Assembly (NCBI GenBank): GCA_021205375.1
Contig: JAJPXR010000246.1
Coordinates: forward strand, 1-18,090
Source of the DNA: Clostridiales bacterium
GTDB lineage: Bacteria > Bacillota > Clostridia > Oscillospirales > Oscillospiraceae
Reading direction: 5' to 3'
DNA length: 18,090 nucleotides
The stretch's first letter is position 1. Every line of letters starts with the position of its first letter. Shown piece after piece: positions 1 through 5,738 of the stretch. The position numbers and the translations under genes are program-made. Under the pieces are notes generated by a model. It was not told where the DNA came from and did no database searches. It was given only the letters and a program-made list of their open reading frames with translations.

Positions 1-4
1 CACT

Positions 5-55
5 ATTTTTGCGGGTTATTTTTCTCTGCCCCAACTCTTGACATAGAACCTTTTT
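5..55. repeat. 51-nt repeat, left copy, inverted relative to the right end of the window
   Basis: These 51 bases are the exact reverse complement of 18040-18090; the match stops at position 56. A perfect match of this length cannot be chance. Read away from the flanking gene, the element would begin with GGTTCTATGTCAAGAG. From memory this resembles termini of ISL3-family insertion sequences (GG start, TGTCAA core), but I could not verify it. No transposase is in the window. The simplest reading is that a multicopy element broke the assembly at both ends. Confidence 0.75.
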
Positions 56-68
56 CTGTTGGCGGATG

Positions 69-77
69 TGATATAAT
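69..77 (+). promoter_or_regulatory. Extended -10 promoter for the response regulator
   Basis: TGATATAAT at 69-77 combines a perfect TATAAT with an upstream TGN, an extended -10 element that can work without a good -35. The only TTGACA nearby (38-43, inside the terminal repeat) lies 28 nt upstream, too far to pair with it. Transcription would start near 84, giving a leader of about 20 nt with GAGGTG at 92-97 before the GTG start at 105. Confidence 0.5.
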
Positions 78-104
78 GAATAGCGGCTTGTGAGGTGAAA
101 CGGT

Positions 105-1727
105 GTGTTCAAGGTGTTTCTGGTGGAGGGCGATGAGGCGGAACGGGAGAACCTGCGAAAAACCATCCCCTGGGAGGAGTACGGCTTCACCTGCGTCGGC
201 GAGGCCCCCGACGGGGAGGCCGCTCTGCCCCTGCTCCGCCGCCAGCCGCCGGACCTGCTGTTTACGGACATCGAAATGCCCTTTATGGACGGACTGGCCC
301 TGAGCCAGCGGGTCCGCCAGGAGTTCCCGGAGACCAAAATCGTCCTGTTCAGCGCCGCCGCCGACTTTGAATACGCCCGCCGCGCCATTGACATCGGCGT
401 GGAGCGATACCTTTGCAAGCCCCTGACCAGAGAGGCGGTGGCAGACGCGCTGAACTGGGTGCGGGATGAATTGCTGGCCGCAGAAATGCGGCGGAGCAGC
501 ACGGAGCGGTTCCGGCAAGAGAAGCAGGAGTTTGGGCAGTATTCCCGCCGCCGGTTCTTCGAGAAGCTGGTGAGCGGAGGCTCCACAGTGGAGGAAATTT
601 ACAACGAGGCCCAGGCGCTGGGCCTGGACCTGGACGCACAGGGGTACAACATCGTCCTCTGCTACGCCGCCCGGCGCGCCACGACCACAGACCAGAAGGA
701 GCAGGCGCGCCGCCTGGCCGAGGCGCAGGAGGAGATAGAGGCGTTTTTGCAGCGCTGTCCTCAGTTCCTGCTGTTCCGCTGGAGCCTGACGGTCACCGCC
801 GTGCTGGTCAAAGCCGAGGAGATCCACGCCGAAGCGGAGACAGAGCTGTGTGTCACCGGGCTGCACCGCTGCCTTGCGGACGTGGACGACAGCGTGGAGT
901 GGTATCTGGCCGCCGGAAGCCCGGTGCAGCGGCTCAGCGCCCTGCGCCGGTCCTTTGACGAGGCCAGCGAGGTCCTCTCCTACCGGCACCTGTGTCCGGG
1001 GCAGCACGTTCTGACCCGGAATAGCCTGACACCGCTGTGCCATGCCGATACCGAGTGGCTAATCAAACAGCTAGACAACCGCGTACTTGCGCCGGAGGTT
1101 TTGCAGAGCTTCCTGAAAACCGGCAGAGAGGAGGAAGTCTCCGCCTTCGTCGCCCGGTATCTGGACGAGATCGGAAGAGAAATGCTGACCTCTGCGCTGC
1201 TCAGCCAGTACGTCATGCTGAATGTGCGGTTTACTGCTGTGGCCTTCGTTCGGGAGCTGGGCTGCGCCCCGAAGGAGCTGACCGGTGCGCTGGACAGCCT
1301 GCCCCCGGTGGAGAAGCTATTTGGGGAAGAGGCGGTGGAGTACTATCTCACCCGGCTGCTCACCCGGGCGGTGGCGCTGCGGGAAAGCAGCAGCCTCGCC
1401 CAGTATCACGCGGTCATTCGGCAGGGCCTGCGGTACATCGACCAGCACTACACCCGCAGCGGCCTCTCCCTGGGAGAGGTAGCCGAAAACAGCAAAGCCA
1501 GCGCCAACTATTTCAGCGCTCTGTTCCGCAAAGAGATGGGCTGCACCTTTGTGGAGTACCTGACGCAAAAGCGCATGGACCGGGCCAAAGAGCTGCTGCG
1601 GGACAGCAGCCTGCGCACCGGTGAAATTGCCCTGGCGGTAGGGTATCGGGACACCCATTATTTCAGCACCCTCTTCCACAAGACCCAGGGCTGCACGCCC
1701 AGGGAGTACCGGGCGCGGAGGGGATAA
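105..1727 (+). CDS. AraC-type response regulator (YesN-like), orphan
   Basis: This 540-residue protein has an N-terminal CheY-like receiver (about residues 1-120), a long middle region (about 130-430) and a C-terminal AraC-family double helix-turn-helix (about 440-540, ending in the GYRDTHYFSTLFHK...TPREYR signature). In the receiver, D55 in FTDIEMP is the expected phosphoacceptor, S83 the switch Ser/Thr and K105 the conserved lysine. The usual acidic pair reads E8-G9 followed by D10, so one Mg-binding acid appears replaced or shifted. The GTG at 105 is the chosen start because GAGGTG lies 7 nt upstream and the protein then begins exactly at the first receiver strand. Such regulators usually pair with a YesM-type histidine kinase and control sugar uptake or metabolism genes. 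No kinase is in the window, although one could lie beyond the left edge. The target is unknown. Confidence 0.9.
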   Translation: MFKVFLVEGDEAERENLRKTIPWEEYGFTCVGEAPDGEAALPLLRRQPPDLLFTDIEMPFMDGLALSQRVRQEFPETKIVLFSAAADFEYARRAIDIGVERYLCKPLTREAVADALNWVRDELLAAEMRRSSTERFRQEKQEFGQYSRRRFFEKLVSGGSTVEEIYNEAQALGLDLDAQGYNIVLCYAARRATTTDQKEQARRLAEAQEEIEAFLQRCPQFLLFRWSLTVTAVLVKAEEIHAEAETELCVTGLHRCLADVDDSVEWYLAAGSPVQRLSALRRSFDEASEVLSYRHLCPGQHVLTRNSLTPLCHADTEWLIKQLDNRVLAPEVLQSFLKTGREEEVSAFVARYLDEIGREMLTSALLSQYVMLNVRFTAVAFVRELGCAPKELTGALDSLPPVEKLFGEEAVEYYLTRLLTRAVALRESSSLAQYHAVIRQGLRYIDQHYTRSGLSLGEVAENSKASANYFSALFRKEMGCTFVEYLTQKRMDRAKELLRDSSLRTGEIALAVGYRDTHYFSTLFHKTQGCTPREYRARRG

Positions 1728-1737
1728 ACGAATGAAA

Positions 1738-1762
1738 CCCCAAACCGGAGACCGGTTCGGGG
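1738..1762. terminator. Hairpin between convergent genes, weak terminator
   Basis: CCCC-A-AACCGG (1738-1748) pairs with CCGGTT-C-GGGG (1752-1762) around the loop AGA, giving ten pairs and one mismatch. It sits between the ends of the response regulator and the DtxR-type gene and could serve both. Neither side has a long T tract (only TTT on the minus side), so efficiency is uncertain. Confidence 0.4.
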
Positions 1763-1776
1763 GCTGCGGTGCGGTG

Positions 1777-2169
1777 TTATTGGAACTTTTCGAGAGGGCA
1801 ATGGTGGCAGTCGCGAATGTGTTCCTTGATTTTTTCAAAGGTGACCTCGCTGATGTCGTGCTCAATGCGGCAGGCATCCTCGGCGGCGATCTGTGGGTCC
1901 ACCCCCAGCTCGGTCAGCCACTGGGACAGGATGCAGTGCCGTTCATAGATGCGCTCGGCGATCTCCTGTCCGGTCTCGGTCAGGTGCAAATGGCCGTCCG
2001 GGTCCATGGTGATGTAGCCGTTGGTTTTCAGCAGGGTCATGGCCCGGCTGACGCTGGGCTTGGAAAAATTCAGATGGTGGGCCACGTCGATGGAACGGAC
2101 ATAGCCCTTCTCCTTTTGAATCATCAGGATGGTTTCCAGGTAGTTTTCGGCGGACTCGTGGATCTGCAT
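1777..2169 (-). CDS. Metal-dependent transcriptional regulator, DtxR/MntR family
   Basis: This 130-residue protein matches the DtxR/MntR family: an N-terminal winged helix-turn-helix (about residues 5-65) and a metal-binding/dimerisation domain (about 70-120). There is no C-terminal SH3-like domain, so it has the short MntR-type build. Aligned by eye, candidate metal ligands are E12, H78, C100, E103 and H104. The C-x-x-E-H arrangement (DACRIEH) is the DtxR/IdeR-like form rather than the E-x-x-E-H of Bacillus MntR, and the residue matching MntR D8 is N9. The protein ends in a small Cys/His cluster (DCHHCP). These proteins repress iron- or manganese-uptake genes when metal-loaded. No transporter lies beside it, so its metal and targets cannot be read here. 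The start is supported by GGAGG just upstream on the minus strand. It converges with the preceding gene and is transcribed away from the helicase. Confidence 0.9.
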   Translation of the reverse strand: MQIHESAENYLETILMIQKEKGYVRSIDVAHHLNFSKPSVSRAMTLLKTNGYITMDPDGHLHLTETGQEIAERIYERHCILSQWLTELGVDPQIAAEDACRIEHDISEVTFEKIKEHIRDCHHCPLEKFQ

Positions 2170-2214
2170 ATTTTTCCTCCAAATTGGGCGGGGTAATCGG
2201 TACTAATTTTCGTT

Positions 2215-2243
2215 ATTATATCATACGTTTCCCGGTGTTTCAA
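2215..2243 (-). promoter_or_regulatory. Promoter of the DtxR-type regulator gene
   Basis: On the minus strand TTGAAA (2238-2243) is followed after exactly 17 nt by TATAAT (2215-2220), with TGA directly upstream of the -10 (extended -10). The predicted leader is about 40 nt. I looked for a clear DtxR-type palindrome overlapping it and saw none convincing. Confidence 0.7.
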
Positions 2244-2274
2244 GGGGGAAATCTGGCAGCTTGTAGAAAAGCGC

Positions 2275-2303
2275 TTGAAATAGTTTGAATTTACGACGAT
2301 ACT
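2275..2303 (+). promoter_or_regulatory. Probable promoter of the DEAD-box helicase gene
   Basis: TTGAAA (2275-2280), a 17-nt spacer and GATACT (2298-2303, four of six -10 consensus bases). It lies 66 nt upstream of the helicase start and is back to back with the DtxR-type gene promoter. The -10 is imperfect. Confidence 0.4.
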
Positions 2304-2368
2304 CCATTGCATATCCGGCGGTTCTGTGCTAAACTGCATAGGTACGTTTGGAAAGGACGAGAGATAGA

Positions 2369-3556
2369 ATGGAAATCAATGGCATAGAAACCAACGAACA
2401 GATTCGATATGACAGCCTGAACCTCTCCCTGGAGATGTTGGCTGTGTTGCAGAAAAAAGGCTACGAAATGGCGACCCCGGTGCAGGGAGGCTGCATCCCC
2501 TTTTTGATGGAGGGAAAAGATGTGGTAGCCAAGGCCCCTACCGGTACGGGCAAGACGTTCGCCTTCGGCATCCCTATCGTGGAGCACACCGACCCAGCCA
2601 CAAAATATGTCTCCAGCCTGATTTTGGCCCCCACGCGGGAGCTGGCGCTGCAAATCCGGGATGAGCTGACCAGCCTGTGCGAGGCCAAGGAGGGACTGCG
2701 GGTGGTCTGCCTTTATGGTGGGCAGCCCATCGACAAGCAAATCACTCAGATGAAGAAAAAGCCTCAAATCGTGGTGGCCACCCCTGGCCGCCTGATGGAC
2801 TGCAAAAAGCGTAAGGCCATTCGGCTGGACCGGGTGGAGACGGTGATTTTGGACGAGGCGGACCGGATGCTGGACATGGGCTTCATCGACGACGTGACCA
2901 AAATTCTGGACATGATGCCCAACCGCAAAAATCTGGGGCTGTTTTCCGCCACCATCAGCCGGGAGGTCATGGATATTTCCTGGGTGTACCAGCGGGACCC
3001 GGCGGAGATCACCGTTCGCCCCGTGGCGGAGGACCGGCCCGACATCCAGCAGTACCGCATCGCCCTGGACAGCCGGGAGGAGAAGCTGGGTACCATGGTT
3101 GCCCTGCTGGAGGGCGGCGAGTACGAGCGGGCCATCGCCTTCTGCAACACCAAGAATATGACCGACCGGCTGGCGGCCATGCTGAAAATGCAGGACGTGT
3201 CCTGTGAGGCCATTCACGGCTCCATCCAGCAGCGCTCCCGGGAAAAGACCCTCCAGCGGTTCCGGGACGGGAAGATCCGGGTGCTGGTGGCCACTGACGT
3301 GGCCGCCCGTGGTCTGGACATCGACGACGTGGACGTGGTGTTCAACTACGATGTGCCGGACGAGCAGGAGTATTACATCCACCGCATTGGCCGGACAGGA
3401 CGGGCCAAAAAGCACGGCGTGGCCTACACCTTCTGCGCCTCCATCTCCGACGCCATCAAGATGGACGAAATCGAGAAAAACCAGCGGTTCGACATCCAGA
3501 AGCTGGCCTTTGACGAGGACGGCTGCCTGATGATGGAAGAATCAGAGAATACCTGA
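2369..3556 (+). CDS. DEAD-box ATP-dependent RNA helicase, minimal core
   Basis: This 395-residue protein contains essentially only the two RecA-like domains of a DEAD-box RNA helicase. Visible motifs in order are the Q motif (ATPVQ), motif I APTGTGKT (56-63), PTRELA, TPGRL, DEAD (162-165), SAT (193-195), IAFCNTK, ATDVAARGLD and HRIGRTGR (338-345). All ATP- and RNA-binding signatures look intact. There is no long basic C-terminal tail or RNA-binding domain such as DbpA/YxiN carries, so substrate choice is not predictable. The role is probably RNA unwinding in ribosome assembly or mRNA turnover. The frame is open from a TTG at 2348, but ATG 2369 is preferred: AAGGA lies 11 nt before it and the extra residues would be MERTRDR with no homology value. 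It is monocistronic between its own promoter and a hairpin. Confidence 0.93.
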   Translation: MEINGIETNEQIRYDSLNLSLEMLAVLQKKGYEMATPVQGGCIPFLMEGKDVVAKAPTGTGKTFAFGIPIVEHTDPATKYVSSLILAPTRELALQIRDELTSLCEAKEGLRVVCLYGGQPIDKQITQMKKKPQIVVATPGRLMDCKKRKAIRLDRVETVILDEADRMLDMGFIDDVTKILDMMPNRKNLGLFSATISREVMDISWVYQRDPAEITVRPVAEDRPDIQQYRIALDSREEKLGTMVALLEGGEYERAIAFCNTKNMTDRLAAMLKMQDVSCEAIHGSIQQRSREKTLQRFRDGKIRVLVATDVAARGLDIDDVDVVFNYDVPDEQEYYIHRIGRTGRAKKHGVAYTFCASISDAIKMDEIEKNQRFDIQKLAFDEDGCLMMEESENT

Positions 3557-3565
3557 GAAAAAGCG

Positions 3566-3583
3566 GGCGGGCAAAGGCCCGCC
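3566..3583 (+). terminator. GC-rich hairpin after the helicase gene
   Basis: GGCGGGC (3566-3572) and GCCCGCC (3577-3583) form a perfect 7-bp stem with loop AAAG, 9 nt after the helicase stop. It lacks an adjacent T tract, so it may be a weak terminator or a 3'-end stabiliser. Confidence 0.45.
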
Positions 3584-3596
3584 GGACAGAGGATTT

Positions 3597-3608
3597 GTCA
3601 ATTTTGAC
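3597..3608. repeat. Short palindrome upstream of the cysteine synthase promoter
   Basis: GTCAA-TT-TTGAC at 3597-3608 is a perfect 5-bp inverted repeat centred about 20 nt upstream of the -35 box. TGACA-type words recur at 3612-3616 and in the -35 itself. It could be an operator half-set, but this is suggestive only. Confidence 0.25.
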
Positions 3609-3621
3609 GAATGACACCCCA

Positions 3622-3650
3622 TTGACAAGGGAGAAAAGGACTGCTATAAT
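3622..3650 (+). promoter_or_regulatory. Consensus promoter of the cysteine synthase gene
   Basis: TTGACA (3622-3627), a spacer of exactly 17 nt and TATAAT (3645-3650): a perfect match to the housekeeping sigma consensus. Transcription should start near 3657, leaving a leader of about 175 nt before the ATG at 3832. So strong a promoter with so long a leader suggests control after initiation. Confidence 0.85.
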
Positions 3651-3679
3651 CCGCAATAACCTCAAACACAGGGAAATTT

Positions 3680-3715
3680 ATGAAAAAGCAAACTTTTTGT
3701 AAACAAACCTGCTGA
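3680..3715 (+). CDS. Possible cysteine-containing leader peptide (11 aa)
   Basis: An ATG at 3680, about 23 nt after the predicted transcription start, opens a short frame encoding MKKQTFCKQTC and stopping with TGA at 3713. A Shine-Dalgarno-like AGGGAA (3670-3675) precedes it at suitable spacing. Two of eleven codons are cysteine (TGT and TGC), the last directly before the stop. It lies in the leader of a cysteine synthase-family gene, so it may let ribosomes sense Cys-tRNA supply, as known for leader peptides of amino-acid operons generally. No factor-independent terminator is visible in the leader, so any effect would more likely act on translation of the downstream gene. Short frames also arise by chance, and comparison with relatives would decide. 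Confidence 0.4.
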   Translation: MKKQTFCKQTC

Positions 3716-3831
3716 GCGGATGGGCAGTTTCCCGGACGCGGCTGGGGCGGTACGGGGGAGGACTCCCGGAAGAAAAAAGACCCCACGCGGACGCACAACA
3801 GCGGATTTCCTGTAGAGAGGTACTGATAACA

Positions 3832-4764
3832 ATGATTTGCAAAAACATTTTGGAAGCCACCGGACACACCCCCATCGTCCGGCTGAACCGCATGGTCCCC
3901 GAGGACGCAGCCCAGGTGCTGGTCAAGTTCGAGGGCCTCAACGTGGGTGGCAGCATCAAGACCCGCGTGGCGCTGAACATGGTGGAGCAGGCGGAGCGGG
4001 ACGGTCTGCTGCACGAGGACAGCATCATCGTGGAGCCGACCAGCGGCAACCAGGGCATCGGCCTGGCGCTGGTGGGCGCGGTGAAGGGCTACCAGGTGCG
4101 GGTCATCATGCCCGATTCCGTCTCCGAAGAGCGGCGCAAGCTGATGCACCACTACGGCGCGGAGGTCATTCTCATCCACGACGCCGGAGACATCGGCGCC
4201 TGCATCGACGAGTGTCTGCAAACCGCCCTGCGCATGGCGGAGGAGGACCCCAAGGTCTACGTCCCCCAGCAGTTCGCCAACCCCGCCAACCCCATGATCC
4301 ACCGCCACCAGACCGCTCTGGAAATTCTGGAGCAGGTGGGCGGTACCATCGACGGTTTCTGCTCCGGTGTCGGCACCGGTGGCACGCTGACCGGCATTGG
4401 TGAAACACTGAAAGCAATCAATCCTCATATGACCATCTGGGCAGTGGAGCCGGAAAACGCGGCGATTTTGGCCGGCGGCACCGTTGGCACCCACTTGCAG
4501 ATGGGTATTGGCGACGGCGTCATTCCCGACATCCTGAACCAGTCCATCTATGAGGACATTTACATCGTCACGGACCAGGAGGCCCTGGACACGGCGCGGG
4601 ATCTGTGCCGGAAAGAGGGCCTCATGTGCGGTATCTCCAGCGGCACCAACGTTGCCGCGGCCATCCAGCTCGCGAAGAAGCTGGGCAAGGGCAAGACAGT
4701 CGTCACCATCCTGCCCGATACCGCCGAACGGTACTTCTCCACGCCGCTGTTCGCGGGGGAGTGA
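3832..4764 (+). CDS. cysK: Cysteine synthase-family PLP enzyme (CysK/CBS-like)
   Basis: This 310-residue fold-type II PLP enzyme has the usual length for O-acetylserine sulfhydrylase. K43 in GGSIKTR is the expected Schiff-base lysine, PTSGNQG (69-75) the substrate-carboxylate loop, GTGGT (181-185) the PLP phosphate loop, and SSG (269-271) and LPDTAERYFST (about 294-304) the C-terminal signatures. The family makes cysteine from O-acetylserine and sulfide, or makes or uses cystathionine in CBS-like members. Two motifs differ from textbook CysK: KTR instead of KDR after the lysine, and NQG instead of NTG in the substrate loop. A variant beta-synthase, for example one preferring a different donor or thiol, is therefore possible. 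The gene has its own promoter, a structured leader and a strong terminator. The ATG at 3832 is preceded by GAGAGG at 11 nt spacing. Confidence 0.85.
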   Translation: MICKNILEATGHTPIVRLNRMVPEDAAQVLVKFEGLNVGGSIKTRVALNMVEQAERDGLLHEDSIIVEPTSGNQGIGLALVGAVKGYQVRVIMPDSVSEERRKLMHHYGAEVILIHDAGDIGACIDECLQTALRMAEEDPKVYVPQQFANPANPMIHRHQTALEILEQVGGTIDGFCSGVGTGGTLTGIGETLKAINPHMTIWAVEPENAAILAGGTVGTHLQMGIGDGVIPDILNQSIYEDIYIVTDQEALDTARDLCRKEGLMCGISSGTNVAAAIQLAKKLGKGKTVVTILPDTAERYFSTPLFAGE

Positions 4765-4795
4765 CGAACGACATTCAACGCTTTCAGTCCATCGT

Positions 4796-4833
4796 GCCTG
4801 TCAGGGGGAAACGCTCTCTGACAGGCTTTTTTT
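4796..4833 (+). terminator. Strong factor-independent terminator after cysK
   Basis: GCCTGTCAG (4796-4804) pairs perfectly with CTGACAGGC (4818-4826), followed directly by seven T (4827-4833). This is a textbook intrinsic terminator, 31 nt after the cysK stop and only 24 nt before the next start codon. Confidence 0.92.
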
Positions 4834-4857
4834 ACCCCCAAAAGGAGGAACTTTGTT

Positions 4858-5652
4858 ATGGATATGAAATTTAATGATAAACTGAACGCCGCCATGAACC
4901 GGGTCTCCGGCAGCGGCGACGCATTGATGAACCTGTTTGGCCTGCCCAAGGATGGGCAGTATGACATGGCGGTCCTCAGCCCCATGTGGAAGCCGGAGGA
5001 TGTGCTGGCGTCCCAGCCGGTAGAGACGGTGTTCCAGCGGGAGACCAACACCCTGGCCACCTACCTGCTCCGCTATGGGGAGAAGCAGCTTCTCTGGCTG
5101 CACATCGGCCCCTGCGCCGGCAACGTCATGGACGCCTGCCTGGGCCTGGCCTGCACCAAATGCGACAAAATTTTGTTCCTGGGCCTTTGCAGCACCATGA
5201 AGGACGACCTGACCGCCGGGGACCTGGTGGTGCCCAACAAGGCCATTTCCGGCACCGGCGCCACCCGCTACCTCCAGGAGGAACTGGGCGGGGACGACAC
5301 CTTTGGCAAGGAACGGCGCACACCCCCCAAGGGCATCCTGTGGCTGAGTAAGGCCGCCATCAAGGCCGAGGCCAAGCTGAACACCCGGACGGTGTTCTCT
5401 ACCGACAGCATTTTGGGGGCGCTGCTCCACCAGCCGGAAGTGGAGGCCATTGGCGCGGACGTGGTGGATATGGAGGCCACCGCTTTCACCCGCTGCATGT
5501 CCCTGATGGAGCGCACCGGCACCGCCCTGCTGGTGGTGTCCGGCAAGCTGGGCGAGGACCGGCTGAGCCGCCCCGCCCCGGAGGCCGAGGCCGCGCTCAA
5601 CCACACCGTGGAGGAGACCCTTGGAAGTATCATCGTCAACCTGGCGAAATGA
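4858..5652 (+). CDS. Nucleoside phosphorylase-family protein (PNP/UDP fold)
   Basis: This 264-residue protein has features of the PNP_UDP_1 superfamily (purine/uridine phosphorylases, MTA/SAH nucleosidases). The best marker is VVDMEATAF, with D204-M205-E206 in the position of the ribose-binding Met-Glu. FLGLCSTM (about 107-114) followed by AGDLVVPNKAI replaces the usual GxxGGxxxxxxxGDxVxP phosphate/ribose loop. The family cleaves nucleosides with phosphate or water. In purine phosphorylases and MTA/SAH nucleosidases an Asp follows Ser (VSD); here the matching stretch reads VVSGKLGED, so that general acid is not obvious and the substrate is uncertain. Uridine phosphorylases also lack this Asp. 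AGGAGG lies 9 nt before ATG 4858. There is almost no room for a promoter between the preceding terminator and this gene. Confidence 0.75.
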   Translation: MDMKFNDKLNAAMNRVSGSGDALMNLFGLPKDGQYDMAVLSPMWKPEDVLASQPVETVFQRETNTLATYLLRYGEKQLLWLHIGPCAGNVMDACLGLACTKCDKILFLGLCSTMKDDLTAGDLVVPNKAISGTGATRYLQEELGGDDTFGKERRTPPKGILWLSKAAIKAEAKLNTRTVFSTDSILGALLHQPEVEAIGADVVDMEATAFTRCMSLMERTGTALLVVSGKLGEDRLSRPAPEAEAALNHTVEETLGSIIVNLAK

Positions 5653-5685
5653 TTTTTCATACTGATAAAATGAACCAATAAGAAT

Positions 5686-5729
5686 GCCCGGACGCAGGCT
5701 GTGTACCTGTGTCCGGGCGGTTTTTGTTT
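5686..5729 (+). terminator. Strong terminator after the nucleoside phosphorylase gene
   Basis: GCCCGGACGCAGG (5686-5698) pairs with CCTGTGTCCGGGC (5706-5718): thirteen pairs including one G-T, with a 7-nt loop. GG and then TTTTTGTTTT follow. The convergent transporter gene ends 10 nt further on, so the hairpin also separates the two; the minus-side tail is less T-rich. Confidence 0.92.
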
Positions 5730-5738
5730 TCGGAAGTT

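Noticed and set aside
38..77. TTGACA in the terminal repeat paired with TATAAT as a hybrid promoter
   Set aside because: The spacing is 28 nt, far beyond the workable 16-18. The -10 has its own TGN extension.
2170..2260. DtxR/MntR autoregulatory operator
   Set aside because: Only weak AAT...ATT symmetry was found near the promoter, not distinguishable from A/T-rich background.
3735..3765. T-box-like GGGGCGGTAC in the cysK leader
   Set aside because: It resembles the T-box core only loosely. The leader is too short upstream for a specifier stem, and no terminator/antiterminator pair follows.
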